Of a stretch of DNA of 64,000 bases, positions 38,245-48,223 are shown piece by piece. How positions within the stretch are numbered: position 1 is the stretch's first letter; each line of letters opens with the position of its first letter. A program made the translations under genes and the position numbers. The stretch is from NCBI RefSeq assembly GCF_007858365.1, contig NZ_VFIO01000002.1, positions 1 through 64,000 on the forward strand. The letters are read 5' to 3'. Source of the DNA: Pseudomonas saxonica. Lineage in GTDB: Bacteria; Pseudomonadota; Gammaproteobacteria; Pseudomonadales; Pseudomonadaceae. The notes under the pieces are model-generated. The model searched no databases, had not been told where the DNA came from, and saw nothing but the letters and a program-made list of their open reading frames with translations.

Positions 38245-40995
38245 CTATCCCTCATCCACCACCGGTAATTCCACGCAGAACCGAGCGCCATGCTCGGTGT
38301 TGCTGACGCTCAAGCGCCCACCCATGTTGTCGATGATGCCGTAGCTCACCGACAAGCCCAGGCCTGTGCCCACACCCACAGGCTTGGTGGTGAAGAACGG
38401 TTCGAAGATGCGCTCCAGCAAACGCGGGTCAATCCCGCCGCCATTGTCTTGCACCCAAAGACGCACACAGTTGCCTGCCCGCTCCGAGCTCAAGGCAATC
38501 CACGGCTTGAAATCGCGGTCGGTCTCACACTTGCTTAGCAAGGCATCGCGGGCGTTGACCAGCAGGTTGATCAGCACTTGCTCCAACTGATCGGTGTGAC
38601 CGCGCACATGAACGCTACAGTTCAGACCATCACTGCGGATCTCTACCCCTTTACCGCGCAATCCTTCACCTAACAGGGCCAACGTGCCTTCCAGCGACTG
38701 CGCAGGATTGAACAATTGCTGTTCTATCTCGGAGCGACGCCCAAATACCCGCATGTGATCAACCACCCGTGCCGCCCGCTGGATTTGCGCATCAATTCGG
38801 GTGAGCTTCTCTTGCAGGTAGTCAATTTGCACATCGCCATTGCTCAGCCGTTTGAGCACGTTAACGATGGCCATGCGCATCACATTCAGCGGCTGGTTGA
38901 TTTCGTGGGCCAACCCCGTGGCCATTTCGCCAAGGGTGGCCATTTTGGCGCCGTGGGTCAGTTGTTGTTGCGAGCGTCTGACTTCCGTGTTGTCGCGAGC
39001 GACCGCCTGAATCTCTAACAATTGGCCCTGCCCATCAAAAATACCTCGGTCAGACCACACCCACCACGCATGTTCACGCCCCGGCAGTTGCAGGCTGATT
39101 TCAGCCGTACTGACCGGGAGCTCAGGGGTCAAACTGGCCATGCGCTGCAAGAACGCCTCATGCTGTTCCTGTGACAGCCAACTGGCCAGGTTAATCCCCG
39201 GCAGTTGTTCGGGCGCGCACTCCAGGTAGTTGGCCAACGGCCGATTGCCAAACGTCAGGGTCAAGTCCGGCAGGTAACGGCAAATCATCGCGGGCGAATC
39301 TTCGACCAGTATCCGGTAACGCTCTTCACTGTGCCGGACTCGCTCTGCCACTTCGGTTGCTTCGGTAACGTCCAGCCACAGCCCGACCGCTTCAACAGGC
39401 AGCCCCAAATCGTCACGCAGTAATTTGGCCTCATCAAGCAACCAGTGGTAATTGCCCTGCTGATCACGCAGGCGATAACGACCACGGGCGCTGCCCTCAC
39501 GCAGCAACTGGCGAGTGCGCTCCAGGTAGTGTTCACGGTCGTCGGGATGAATACGCTCGATCAATGCAGACCCCGAGCAGTCGTCAAGACCTAACCCCAG
39601 CAAGGGCTGCAGGCTTTCACTGAAAAATTCGGGCACCAAGGCGCCTTCAACATAACGCTGTACATAAATCACGGCCGGTGAGCGGGCGATCACGTTACCC
39701 AAACGGGCCTGTGCCGCTGCCGCTTGCAGTTGCTGATTTTTGATGTCGCTGACATCCAGCATGAAACCGACAATCCGACGCCCTGCCCCCTTGCCCAGTA
39801 CCTGCCCTTGAATGCGGTACCACTGCGCCGGTTCAGTGCCCTGCGGTTGATGCACGCGGGCGCACAGTAAGAGCGGCGTTCCCTGCTCCAGCAACGCGGT
39901 AAAGCCGCTACTGATTTCATCGCGATCAGCCGGATGAAACAGCGCCAGCCATGCCTCACGCGACAGCGAAACCGACTCCAGTGCGGGCAAGAGGCTGGCA
40001 CTCAGTTGAGGCGCCAATTGCATTTGCCGAGTAGTTTGCAGCCATTCCCACCAGCCCGTACCGAGCAGCCCTTGCAATGCTTCCATGCGTTCGCGCTGTT
40101 GCTCGTAATGCTGCGCTCGCAAGCGGTCTTGCAACGGCCCGGCAATCGTCGCGCACACCTGCAGCCAATCACGGACGCTCGTCTGCGCACCACCAGACGG
40201 TGCCGAATAAAACCCCAACAGCAACCACGCCGACGCCCCGCTCTGGTCGCGAAAAGGCACCAGTAAACCCTCTGCATTGCCAAACAGGCTGATAAGCCAC
40301 TGGTTGTCAGCCTGTTTGGCACTCACGGGAATCGGCGCGCACTCGTTCAAACCATCCAGTGCTGTGCCAAGGGTTTGTCCCGTCGTCCATAACTGCGGGG
40401 TGTCGAAGGCGTGATACGCACTGTACAGGCGCCACCCCAGGTGCGTGTCCGTGCGCAGGGCCAGCGCCATGCCGGGCACACGCCAATGCTCAGCCACCTG
40501 CTGCAAGGCCTCAAGCATCACCGCAGGCAGTCGCGCCATGTCGCACTGGCGCAGTTGTTGGCCAATGCTGTGAATCAAGTCGCTATTGTGGGCGTTCACG
40601 CGCGCTTGCTGGCTATCGCGCTGTAAATCGCTGATGTCTATCACCTGTAATAACCAACCCTCGGCCTGAGGTTGTACCCAGCCTCGGGTGCGCAGCACCT
40701 GCTGGTCAGCCCCCCGAAAGTCGAGATCAATCATCTGCCCTGTCCACTGCGCCGGAGTGCCTTCGAGCGCTTGCGTACTGCCCGGCATCAGATAGTCCAG
40801 CAGCAGCTTCGGCTCTGCTCCCTCTTTCACCGGCGTCAGGCCATGATTCAGTGCGCCGTGGATTTGAACCACTCGCCCCCGATCATCGAGCAGCAGTTGC
40901 AGGGCGTTACCGGTGGGCAATAGGGCAGCAACGGGTGGAGGCTCAGGCTCGTTTCGGCTCAACCAGCGTGCGAGCAGCCTTTGGCCCTGAGTCAA
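38245..40995 (-). CDS. pprA: PprA-like sensor histidine kinase
   Basis: This is a 916-residue multi-PAS histidine kinase without clear transmembrane helices. After several PAS/GAF-type modules (for example [18 protein letters not shown] and [18 protein letters not shown]), the phosphoacceptor is H697 in [11 protein letters not shown]. The catalytic domain has N box [19 protein letters not shown] and [12 protein letters not shown]. It probably phosphorylates the PprB regulator encoded at 42095 to control the Flp pilus. The start appears to be a TTG overlapping the stop of tadF by 3 bp, implying translational coupling. Confidence 0.87.
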   Translation of the reverse strand: MTQGQRLLARWLSRNEPEPPPVAALLPTGNALQLLLDDRGRVVQIHGALNHGLTPVKEGAEPKLLLDYLMPGSTQALEGTPAQWTGQMIDLDFRGADQQVLRTRGWVQPQAEGWLLQVIDISDLQRDSQQARVNAHNSDLIHSIGQQLRQCDMARLPAVMLEALQQVAEHWRVPGMALALRTDTHLGWRLYSAYHAFDTPQLWTTGQTLGTALDGLNECAPIPVSAKQADNQWLISLFGNAEGLLVPFRDQSGASAWLLLGFYSAPSGGAQTSVRDWLQVCATIAGPLQDRLRAQHYEQQRERMEALQGLLGTGWWEWLQTTRQMQLAPQLSASLLPALESVSLSREAWLALFHPADRDEISSGFTALLEQGTPLLLCARVHQPQGTEPAQWYRIQGQVLGKGAGRRIVGFMLDVSDIKNQQLQAAAAQARLGNVIARSPAVIYVQRYVEGALVPEFFSESLQPLLGLGLDDCSGSALIERIHPDDREHYLERTRQLLREGSARGRYRLRDQQGNYHWLLDEAKLLRDDLGLPVEAVGLWLDVTEATEVAERVRHSEERYRILVEDSPAMICRYLPDLTLTFGNRPLANYLECAPEQLPGINLASWLSQEQHEAFLQRMASLTPELPVSTAEISLQLPGREHAWWVWSDRGIFDGQGQLLEIQAVARDNTEVRRSQQQLTHGAKMATLGEMATGLAHEINQPLNVMRMAIVNVLKRLSNGDVQIDYLQEKLTRIDAQIQRAARVVDHMRVFGRRSEIEQQLFNPAQSLEGTLALLGEGLRGKGVEIRSDGLNCSVHVRGHTDQLEQVLINLLVNARDALLSKCETDRDFKPWIALSSERAGNCVRLWVQDNGGGIDPRLLERIFEPFFTTKPVGVGTGLGLSVSYGIIDNMGGRLSVSNTEHGARFCVELPVVDEG

Positions 40996-41432
40996 AACTT
41001 CATGCTCGAGGTGGATTGCAGGTTATCGGGCAGGTTCGGCACTCTGATATTTCCCGGCAGCACGATGACTGGCAGGATAGTGCTCAACGCACTCGCGGGC
41101 AGGCTGGCCGTGACGGTCAGTACGCCCGCTGTCGGGTCATATACGGCCGTTTGGGTGACTTTCAGCCCGCCCGGCACCCACGATAATTTATCTTTGAGCA
41201 CGGCTTTGGCCGTGTTCTCAACGGTGGTCTTGTAAGCCGACGCCGCCAACGTCGGGTCCACTGCCACACTGCGACGCACCGCTTCGGCCGTGGAGTTGTT
41301 GAATGACTGCAACAGTAATAGCGGCAGGCTGTAGCTCACCACGCCATATAACACTGCAAAAAAAATAACAAAGACCAAAGCAAACTCGATGGCCGCTGCG
41401 CCTTGCTGTTTTCGGGGAAGTCCTATTTTCAT
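40992..41432 (-). CDS. tadF: TadE/TadF-type pseudopilin
   Basis: This 146-residue protein opens KQQGAAAIEFALVFVIFFAVLYG, a pseudopilin-like cleavage site (G followed by a glutamate at +5) and a single hydrophobic helix, then a periplasmic domain. It would be processed by the FppA peptidase and assist Flp pilus assembly. The naming follows PA4294 in P. aeruginosa. Its stop codon overlaps the pprA start. Confidence 0.8.
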   Translation of the reverse strand: MKIGLPRKQQGAAAIEFALVFVIFFAVLYGVVSYSLPLLLLQSFNNSTAEAVRRSVAVDPTLAASAYKTTVENTAKAVLKDKLSWVPGGLKVTQTAVYDPTAGVLTVTASLPASALSTILPVIVLPGNIRVPNLPDNLQSTSSMKF

Positions 41433-41503
41433 GACAGCGTCTACCCTGACAATTCAACGTGGTTTGAGCATAGAATCATTCGTAAAAAAAGGATGTTAAT
41501 TAA

Positions 41504-41977
41504 GTGTTCAATATAGTTCTTATCGTGATCTGGTTTGTGGCCTGTACCGCTCAGGATTTATATCAGCGTCAAATTTCCAACCTTCTAACTTTGGGCGCCG
41601 TTAGTTTGGCACTCGTATACTTACTTTGCACCGGCCACACGTTGCTCGGGGCCAGTGCCGCAGAAGGTGGCTGGGCACTGTTGATTATTCTGATACTGAC
41701 TCTGCCCGGGTATGCACTCAATAAATTCGGTGCAGGCGATGTAAAACTGCTGTGTGCACTCGCACTGGCAACCGATCGTCTGATGGTTCTGGGGACGCTT
41801 ATCGGTGCCGGACTATGGGTTGCCATCGCCTGGTTGGTCGCGTCAAAAATACTGCCGCTGCTGAATCAACAACTTAAGCATCCTGACAATAAGCCGAATG
41901 GAGCAACGTCAAAAAAACTTCCCTTCGCCCCCTTCCTGCTCGCAGGTTTTATTCTAACGCTCATGCTCTATATTTAA
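41504..41977 (+). CDS. fppA: FppA, A24-family Flp prepilin peptidase
   Basis: This 157-residue membrane aspartyl protease has two catalytic aspartates, D18 in AQDLYQRQISN and D79 in KFGAGDVKLL (the GxGD motif). It lacks the N-methyltransferase domain of PilD. It would cleave the Flp prepilin and the TadE/F pseudopilins at the inner membrane. The start is a GTG with AAGGA upstream. It is divergent from tadF. Confidence 0.9.
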   Translation: MFNIVLIVIWFVACTAQDLYQRQISNLLTLGAVSLALVYLLCTGHTLLGASAAEGGWALLIILILTLPGYALNKFGAGDVKLLCALALATDRLMVLGTLIGAGLWVAIAWLVASKILPLLNQQLKHPDNKPNGATSKKLPFAPFLLAGFILTLMLYI

Positions 41978-42013
41978 GTGAGTGAACGGGTTAATACATT
42001 GTACCTAGTACTA

Positions 42014-42049
42014 AAGTTAGTCTAACTTCAATTGAGCCACCTCAATTGA
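42014..42049. promoter_or_regulatory. Two dyads upstream of pprB
   Basis: AAGTTAG-T-CTAACTT (42014-42028) is directly followed by a perfect repeat with 9-bp arms, TCAATTGAG and CTCAATTGA, four bases apart (42028-42049). They lie about 45 bp before the pprB start and are candidate binding sites for PprB itself or another regulator. Confidence 0.5.
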
Positions 42050-42094
42050 TACTGCCAAGATGTCCCGGATTGGTTTACCAGGATGGAGAACCGC

Positions 42095-42877
42095 GTGAAA
42101 AACCCTGCCCTAATAAAAATACTGGTTGTCGACGATCAAGCGTTAATCGTAGAAGAACTGTGCGAGTTTCTGGAAAGCAGCGGCTACCGTTGCGTGCCGT
42201 GTGAGTCCAGTCGTGCAGCCATCGAAGCCTTTGAGGCCGACACCGACATCGCCCTTGTGTTGTGCGACCTCCACATGCCGGAGATGAATGGCATCGAGCT
42301 GACCCAACACTTGCAAGCCTTGGCGGGCAAGCAACGGATCTTTGAAAGCATTTTGCTGACCGGCCGAGCCGACAAACAAGACGTGATCAAAGCGTTGCGT
42401 GTGGGCATCGCTGACTACTATCAAAAACCGGTCGATTTGAACGAGTTGCTTGAAGGTATCCAGCGCCAGATCACGGTGCTGCAAGAACGGCAAAAAACTG
42501 AACGGCTCGGGCATTTGAACCAGAAATTGCAGTATCTGGCGGAATCCATCGACGATCTTTATCAAGACATGGAGTCGGTTCGCCGACCGCCACACTACGC
42601 CCATGCCGCTCAAGGCATGGAGCAGGACGCGTCACCCACTGGGCAAATCCCGACTATTTTCAAACAGCTGTCCCCACGCCAACTGGACGTTGCAAAACTG
42701 GTGAGCAAAGGTCAAACCAACTATCAAATTGCCTGCGATCTGGGCATCACCGAAAACACCGTGAAACTCTATGTGTCACAGGTGTTGCGTTTGACCCACA
42801 TGAACAACCGTACTCAACTGGCGCTGGCCTTGTCCCCTAATGCATCGGATCAACAGCGCCGGCAAACCGCGCATTAA
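42095..42877 (+). CDS. pprB: PprB-like response regulator
   Basis: This two-domain regulator of 260 residues has a receiver with phosphoacceptor D58 (LCDLHMPEMNG) and the conserved KP lysine in YYQKPVD. A linker of coiled-coil character follows, then a LuxR/NarL helix-turn-helix (LSPRQLDVAKLVSKGQTNYQ...TENTVKLYVSQVL). In P. aeruginosa PprB activates the flp-tad-rcp genes and surface adhesins. I prefer the GTG at 42095, which has GGAGA 6-7 bases upstream; the ATG at 42083 has no ribosome-binding site. Confidence 0.87.
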   Translation: MKNPALIKILVVDDQALIVEELCEFLESSGYRCVPCESSRAAIEAFEADTDIALVLCDLHMPEMNGIELTQHLQALAGKQRIFESILLTGRADKQDVIKALRVGIADYYQKPVDLNELLEGIQRQITVLQERQKTERLGHLNQKLQYLAESIDDLYQDMESVRRPPHYAHAAQGMEQDASPTGQIPTIFKQLSPRQLDVAKLVSKGQTNYQIACDLGITENTVKLYVSQVLRLTHMNNRTQLALALSPNASDQQRRQTAH

Positions 42878-42900
42878 AACCAGCGCTTGAAGAGACCGTA

Positions 42901-42966
42901 GTCGCTGACAAGGAACGCAGGCTGCAATGGACGGCAAAGACGCCTTCGTTCCGCGTTAGCGACACC
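42901..42966. repeat. Imperfect long hairpin between pprB and the tad operon
   Basis: GTCGCTGAC pairs with GTTAGCGAC, and GGAACG with CGTTCC further in, across about 60 bp between convergent genes. The GTAG bases in front recall a decayed REP. It could act as a two-way terminator, though no T-run is present. Confidence 0.45.
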
Positions 42967-42980
42967 AAGCCCTCCTCGCC

Positions 42981-43247
42981 TCAGTCCTGCTTGGCACTCC
43001 CGCCTTCCTTTTGCTTGTAGTACTCCGGGATTGGATGGGTGTAACTGTCCAACCAGCGCTGCAGGCTACGTTCTCTCTCCGCTGCGGTGGCTGCCTGAGG
43101 CACCGGCGATTTCACCTTGCCGCTCACTTGCAGTTGCAGCCAATTTTCCGTTTCCTGCTGATACTGGGACGCCGGGCCCGGCTCAATGGCCAGCGCACTC
43201 AATGGCAGCACCGCCAACAGTACACCCACGCGAATCGACTCTCTCAT
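42981..43247 (-). CDS. DUF3613 protein of the Flp locus
   Basis: This 88-residue protein has a signal peptide (VGVLLAVLPLSALAIEPG) and a short conserved region, RSLQRWLDSYTHPIPEYY. It matches the small gene that ends the P. aeruginosa tad operon (PA4298). It starts 17 bp after tadD and is the last gene of the minus-strand operon. Its role in pilus assembly is not known. Confidence 0.82.
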   Translation of the reverse strand: MRESIRVGVLLAVLPLSALAIEPGPASQYQQETENWLQLQVSGKVKSPVPQAATAAERERSLQRWLDSYTHPIPEYYKQKEGGSAKQD

Positions 43248-43263
43248 GGCACAACTCCTGAGC

Positions 43264-43956
43264 TTATTTGATCGCAGCCACCTGGTTGCTGGTAGGTCGT
43301 GCTTGAGTTTTCAAGGCTTGCGCCCTGGCCTGAGCATCACTCACTTGCTCTGGCGACAATTGAGCACGGGTGACCAACTCCGCGGCCTCACTCCACTGGT
43401 CCTGATAAATCAGTAGCGTCACCAGATTCAAGGCCGCCAGCGAATCCGATTGCTTGAGTTCCAGTGCAGTCAAAAACTCGAAGCGGGCTTTGTCGAGCTG
43501 CAGTTGATTGAGGTAAACCACGCCAAGATCGTTTCTGATTTTGTCATCGGTAGGCGCCATTTGGGCTGCACGCTCAAGGTAGCTGACCGCCAGGGCGTTA
43601 TCACCAGCGCCTGCCGCCAGTTGCCCAAGGCCGTGATTCCCTTCAGCACTCAGGCAGGTGCTTAACAGCCCTTGGTATAAAGGCCCGGCTTCAGGGCGAC
43701 CCAACTGGCGGTAGATCCGCGCTTTTCGCAGCTGCACCTGAGCATAACGCTCCGGCAGGCTCTGCAAGTTGGCGAGGCTGGCGTGCAGCTTGCCCTCCTT
43801 GGCCATGTCGTCCGCCAGGTTCATCGACAACTCCTGATCGCCGCTTAACTTGGCGCAACTGCTGTCGGTCAAGGCCAGCCACGGCGGGTTGCTCTGCCCT
43901 TCTGTCGCACAGCCCCCCAGCATCAGGAGGGCACACACGCTAAGGACTGCTTTCAT
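43264..43956 (-). CDS. tadD: TadD, TPR lipoprotein of the Flp pilus
   Basis: This 230-residue lipoprotein has lipobox LLMLGGCAT and several tetratricopeptide repeats (for example ALAVSYLERAAQMAPTDDKI and LDKARFEFLTALELK). It probably pilots or stabilises the RcpA secretin in the outer membrane. The ATG at 43956 with AGGAG upstream is chosen over the longer frame because it starts the signal peptide. Confidence 0.9.
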   Translation of the reverse strand: MKAVLSVCALLMLGGCATEGQSNPPWLALTDSSCAKLSGDQELSMNLADDMAKEGKLHASLANLQSLPERYAQVQLRKARIYRQLGRPEAGPLYQGLLSTCLSAEGNHGLGQLAAGAGDNALAVSYLERAAQMAPTDDKIRNDLGVVYLNQLQLDKARFEFLTALELKQSDSLAALNLVTLLIYQDQWSEAAELVTRAQLSPEQVSDAQARAQALKTQARPTSNQVAAIK

Positions 43957-43970
43957 ATTCCTACTCCTGA

Positions 43971-44855
43971 TCAAGAGCCAAACGCCCGTGATATCGCAAT
44001 AAAACTGGGTCCGGCCAGCACCAGCATCAGCGCCGGAAACAGAAAGACCATCATCACCACAGACATCTTCGCGGACATTTTTGAAATGTATTCTTCAAGT
44101 CGCGCCGCACGACGGTCATCAAGCATCTGTTTAAGCGCTTGCAGTGACTTCATGGCACCGCCGCCCTGTTGAATCAATTGCAGCAAAATCACACAGGTGT
44201 CATTGAACTCATCCACGTCCAGCAAGCTCGCGGTTTTACTCAGTTCCTGACCCAGCTCCAGGCCGGAGTCCACCCGCGCCAGCACCACGCGCAGTTCACC
44301 GGTGAGCACCGGCAACAACTGCCGTGCCTCAAGGCTCAGTACCCGCAGGGCTTGCTCCACCGCCATGCCTGACTCAAAAAGAATGCGCAGCAACGGAATA
44401 AACGTTGAGATCTCTACCGCGATTTCTTGCTGACGTTTTTTGGCGACATAGGCCAGCATGCGTTTGGGGATCAGATAGCCCAACACCAAAGCACAAAGCA
44501 GCACCACCAGCAGGTTGCCGGAGCGAGGAAAGAACAGCTCATGGCCTAGAAACACCAGCCCGGCAAAAGCCACTGGGGTCGCCACCTGAAACGCGGCAAA
44601 CAGCGCGCGCTGGTTAGCGGTGCGCCAACCTACCCGGTTGAGCAGCACTTCGGTCTCGCTGTCCATCGAGACTGATCGCTGGCCAAATTTGGTGTTACCC
44701 ACCGCCCGCATCCACGTATCAAACTTGCCAGGGCCGGTCTTTTCCCCTTCCAGACGTTGCATCACACGCTGCTGGCGCAGGCGGTCGCGCACCGCAATAT
44801 TGATCAGCAACGCCACTGCGGCCACCATCAGCAATATGCAAATCACAAAGGCCAT
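43971..44855 (-). CDS. tadC: TadC, Flp pilus inner-membrane platform protein
   Basis: This 294-residue T2SF-domain membrane protein has an N-terminal helix, a central cytoplasmic helical domain with ILFESGMAVEQALRVLS, and C-terminal helices (VVMMVFLFPALMLVLAGPSF). With TadB it forms the platform on which the TadA ATPase works. It begins 1 bp past the tadB stop codon. The longer frame adds a cysteine-rich, implausible leader. Confidence 0.9.
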   Translation of the reverse strand: MAFVICILLMVAAVALLINIAVRDRLRQQRVMQRLEGEKTGPGKFDTWMRAVGNTKFGQRSVSMDSETEVLLNRVGWRTANQRALFAAFQVATPVAFAGLVFLGHELFFPRSGNLLVVLLCALVLGYLIPKRMLAYVAKKRQQEIAVEISTFIPLLRILFESGMAVEQALRVLSLEARQLLPVLTGELRVVLARVDSGLELGQELSKTASLLDVDEFNDTCVILLQLIQQGGGAMKSLQALKQMLDDRRAARLEEYISKMSAKMSVVMMVFLFPALMLVLAGPSFIAISRAFGS

Positions 44856-44856
44856 G

Positions 44857-45741
44857 TCATACGCTCCGCACCATGCGCCACAGCGCCACACTGCCGAACA
44901 CCTGCATGGCAAGGGCGGTGAGCATCAAATTCTGACCTTTGGGGTCATGCCACATGTTGATCAGGTAATTGGGGTTGCTGATCATAAAAAAGGAGCACAC
45001 CAGTATCGGCAACAACCCCAACACAATGGCCGTCATGCGGGTTTCACCGGTCATGGCTTTCAACTTTCGGGCCCCTTGCTCACGCTCGCGAATCAGCACG
45101 ATCAGGTTATCCAGCAGCTCACTGGCGTTGCCCCCGTAGCGATGATTGACCTTCAAGCCGAGGGCGAACATGCGAAATTCTTCACGGTCATACAGCTCGG
45201 CAAAGTCCTGCACGGCTTCGGGCAAACTCACCCCCATCTGCACGTTACGGGCCACCCGGCTGATACTGGTCTTGAGGGGGTCTGTGGACGTCTCAATGGC
45301 CAGCAACACGGCGTCAGCCAGGGTGCGACCGGCCTTGAGGCTGCGCACACTGGAGTCGAGCAGACCCGGGAGTTGCGCAACCATACGACGCACCCGGCGG
45401 TGGTAGCGCCAGCTGACAAACAGCCACACGCACAAGGGCGGCAGCAACATACACGCGAGGGCAACCATGGGGCCGCCCATCACCGCCCCCAGAACGACAG
45501 CAACACCCCACAATGACAGCCAAAGCCCCAGCCGTTCGGAAGGTCGTCCCAGCCCCGCCTGCAAAAAAGCCCGATCCAGCCACGCGACAGTGAAGGCTTG
45601 CTCGGCCACCACCACCCGGCCTTCACCCAGACGTTCCAGCACCCTACTGGTCGTCGGATCACGTAACGTGCGATACACCAGATGCAGCGACAACATGAAC
45701 ATCATCAGGCTGCACGCAAAAAGCACCAATGCCGGGATCAT
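44857..45741 (-). CDS. tadB: TadB, Flp pilus inner-membrane platform protein
   Basis: This 294-residue protein pairs with TadC. It has an N-terminal hydrophobic helix, the T2SF motif LLDSSVRSLKAGRTLADAVLLAI and a glycine-containing NHRYGGNASELLDNL, followed by two C-terminal helices. It lies between tadA (11 bp gap) and tadC in the operon. Confidence 0.9.
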   Translation of the reverse strand: MIPALVLFACSLMMFMLSLHLVYRTLRDPTTSRVLERLGEGRVVVAEQAFTVAWLDRAFLQAGLGRPSERLGLWLSLWGVAVVLGAVMGGPMVALACMLLPPLCVWLFVSWRYHRRVRRMVAQLPGLLDSSVRSLKAGRTLADAVLLAIETSTDPLKTSISRVARNVQMGVSLPEAVQDFAELYDREEFRMFALGLKVNHRYGGNASELLDNLIVLIREREQGARKLKAMTGETRMTAIVLGLLPILVCSFFMISNPNYLINMWHDPKGQNLMLTALAMQVFGSVALWRMVRSV

Positions 45742-45752
45742 CAGCAGCCCCC

Positions 45753-47027
45753 TCAGCCGTTCGGATTCAAAATCGGATCACGACGCAACTTGTCGCTTGC
45801 AGGGTTTAACGCTTCGCGCATAAACCCAAAGCCGGTACGCCTGTCCAAACGGAAGAGGGTGTTGGTCACATACACATCGTCGCGCACGCCAACGACTTCC
45901 AGCACCTCGCTGACACAGCGTCGGCCGTCGGGCATGCGCGTCAGTTGAATAATCACGTCCAGCGCCGCGCAAATCATTTGCCGCAACGTCTTTTCAGCCA
46001 CCGTACGGCCGGTCAGGCCCACCAGGGTTTCCAGACGCAACAAGGCGTCCTGGGCAGTGTTGGCGTGCACGGTACTCATCGAGCCATCGTGACCGGTGTT
46101 CATCGCCGTCAACACGTCGAGCACCTCCACACCCCGGATCTCACCCAGAATGATGCGATCAGGGCGCATCCGCAGCGCGTTGCGAATCAGATCACTGGAT
46201 TTCACTTCGCCATGCCCCTCAGCATTGGGCGGGCGGGTTTCCAGGCGCACCACGTGGGGATGGCCGAGCTGCAATTCGGCCACGTCCTCGATGGTGACCA
46301 GACGCTCATGGGGGTTGATCAGTTGGCTGAGAATATTCAGCAGTGTGGTTTTACCCGTGCCTGTACCGCCACTGATCAGGACGTTGCAGCGCTTGCCCAC
46401 CGCCTCTTGAAAGAACTCCAAGATGTCCTGATCAATGGTGTGCATGGCCACCAGGTCTGTGCTGTTGAGCATGTCTTTGCGGAATTTGCGGATGGACAGG
46501 CACGGGCCGTCCAGAGCAATCGGCGGAATGATCGCGTTGACCCGGCTGCCGTCCGGCATGCGCGCATCGACCATCGGCGAGGACTCATCAAGACGTCGCC
46601 CCAAAGGCGCCAGAATGCGCTGCATCACCCGCTCGACATGGTGATCATCAATAAAACGCAGGTCGGTCTGGCTAAGTACACCCTCGCGCTCCACAAACAC
46701 CCGGTACGGGCCGTTGACCAGAATTTCGGTCACCGCGGGGTCGCGCAGCAAAACTTCAAGCGGGCCAAAACCGGTTAACTCGTCGACAATCTCTTCGGCC
46801 AGCCGCTCCATCTCATACCGCGAAATGGCCAGATGCAGGCGAGATACGTATTCGGCCACGCGGTCAGTGACGAATTGCGACAGCGCCTGACGCGAATCTT
46901 CGAGCAGGTTTTTGCCGCTCTCCTCAATGGCATCAATGATGTACCGGTGCAGCACCAATTTCAGGCCGTCGTGGTCAGCTCGCCCATCTTTATAGAGGCC
47001 CGAGCCGAACAGGTTTTCACCTTTCAT
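45753..47027 (-). CDS. tadA: TadA (CpaF) secretion ATPase of the Flp pilus
   Basis: This 424-residue hexameric secretion ATPase has Walker A SGGTGTGKTTLL around residues 219-230, an Asp box, and Walker B LRMRPDRIILGEIRG. The HDGSMSTVHAN histidine box is also present. It powers Flp pilus extension and retraction from the cytoplasmic face. Its start overlaps the tadZ stop (ATGA). Confidence 0.95.
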   Translation of the reverse strand: MKGENLFGSGLYKDGRADHDGLKLVLHRYIIDAIEESGKNLLEDSRQALSQFVTDRVAEYVSRLHLAISRYEMERLAEEIVDELTGFGPLEVLLRDPAVTEILVNGPYRVFVEREGVLSQTDLRFIDDHHVERVMQRILAPLGRRLDESSPMVDARMPDGSRVNAIIPPIALDGPCLSIRKFRKDMLNSTDLVAMHTIDQDILEFFQEAVGKRCNVLISGGTGTGKTTLLNILSQLINPHERLVTIEDVAELQLGHPHVVRLETRPPNAEGHGEVKSSDLIRNALRMRPDRIILGEIRGVEVLDVLTAMNTGHDGSMSTVHANTAQDALLRLETLVGLTGRTVAEKTLRQMICAALDVIIQLTRMPDGRRCVSEVLEVVGVRDDVYVTNTLFRLDRRTGFGFMREALNPASDKLRRDPILNPNG

Positions 47028-48223
47028 TTAGCCCCCAACAGACGGTTAAACCACTTGCCAGGGCTGGCCGAGGACGCTTGAGTGGCGGGCGAATGCCTGG
47101 CCAGTTGTTCACCGACTTTTTTCAGGCCCAGGCTCAAGCCATCCCGCGAGGCCAGGTCATAGAGGGTGGTGGCCTGATTTTTGGCATTAAGCCGCAACTC
47201 GGCGCTCGGCGGTAACGTCACCGACAGGGGTATACCAAAGGTTTTGACCAGTGCATCGGCATCCGGCGCCACGCCACGCAGATACCGGTCCACCAGCAAG
47301 GCGGCGTGCTCAAGCTTCATGCCCTTGGCGCGCCACAGGCTCAGCACGTCCAGATTGCGTCGGCAATCGAGCACGCTTTGATCGGTGTACCACAGCAATT
47401 TGTCGCAATGGGTCACGAAGGTGCGAATGGCTTCGCCATCGGGCTGGCCGGTCAGGTTGACCACAATGTGCTGGAAATGATTACGCAGGGCACTGAGCAG
47501 CATATACAGCTCGGCCGCACTGGTTTGCGACAGCGGCTCATCGTTGTAGCCATGGGCTAGTACGCACATACCGTCAGGGGTTTTGGCGAATGCGCTATCA
47601 ATCAAGGTGCTGTCCAGACGCCGCAAATGCCGCATGGCGTCGCCAAAAAAGAAGGTGCTTTCAAGGCCCAGCAACGCCAGCCCATCGCCGCGAGGTACCC
47701 CCAGATCCAGGTACAGAGTTTTGTGATTGTGTTTGTGCACCACCAAGCCCAGGTGGCTGGCGAGCAAGGCGCCATCGGCGTTGCACTGAGTACTGAACAG
47801 CACGGTCATACCGCCCAGCGTGGTGCTCGGCGTAACCGCCGGCAAGCGCTTGCTCAAGCGGCGCACCAAACCTGCCACTTCGCTGGAGCGTGAGCCATAG
47901 GCGACAAAATCCCGCGCACCGGCACGCATGGCATTGAGCACCAACTGGTTATCCATGCCATCGCCCAGGGCCACAATGGCCAACATCGGTTTGGCTTCCA
48001 GCGCGCCCTCGATCAACGCACATTGCGCGACGACTTTTTCCCGATCCAGACCCACAAAAATCAGCCCGGCAAAGGTCACATCGACCAACGCCAGCAACTC
48101 ATCCAGGCTGGTAGTGCCTGCACCCACGACTTGGCCCAGCGGCGCCAGAGCACCTTGCAGCCATTCAAGATCGGTGTTGTTGCGCGTAAGCGCGAGAAAC
48201 GTCTGGCTCAGGCTTTGGCTCAT
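47024..48223 (-). CDS. tadZ: TadZ, MinD/ParA-like Flp pilus localisation protein
   Basis: This 399-residue protein has an N-terminal receiver-like domain and a C-terminal MinD/ParA-type domain. TadZ places the Tad machinery at the cell pole. The region corresponding to the deviant Walker A reads FSTQCNADGALLASHLG, with no lysine and no GKT/S, so nucleotide binding or hydrolysis is probably lost. The gene overlaps both tadA and rcpA by 4 bp. Confidence 0.87.
   Translation of the reverse strand: MSQSLSQTFLALTRNNTDLEWLQGALAPLGQVVGAGTTSLDELLALVDVTFAGLIFVGLDREKVVAQCALIEGALEAKPMLAIVALGDGMDNQLVLNAMRAGARDFVAYGSRSSEVAGLVRRLSKRLPAVTPSTTLGGMTVLFSTQCNADGALLASHLGLVVHKHNHKTLYLDLGVPRGDGLALLGLESTFFFGDAMRHLRRLDSTLIDSAFAKTPDGMCVLAHGYNDEPLSQTSAAELYMLLSALRNHFQHIVVNLTGQPDGEAIRTFVTHCDKLLWYTDQSVLDCRRNLDVLSLWRAKGMKLEHAALLVDRYLRGVAPDADALVKTFGIPLSVTLPPSAELRLNAKNQATTLYDLASRDGLSLGLKKVGEQLARHSPATQASSASPGKWFNRLLGAK

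Noticed and set aside
42898..42966. Typical REPIN between pprB and the DUF3613 gene
   Set aside because: It has GTAG at one end but lacks the conserved CGGCAGC arms; it is kept only as an imperfect hairpin.
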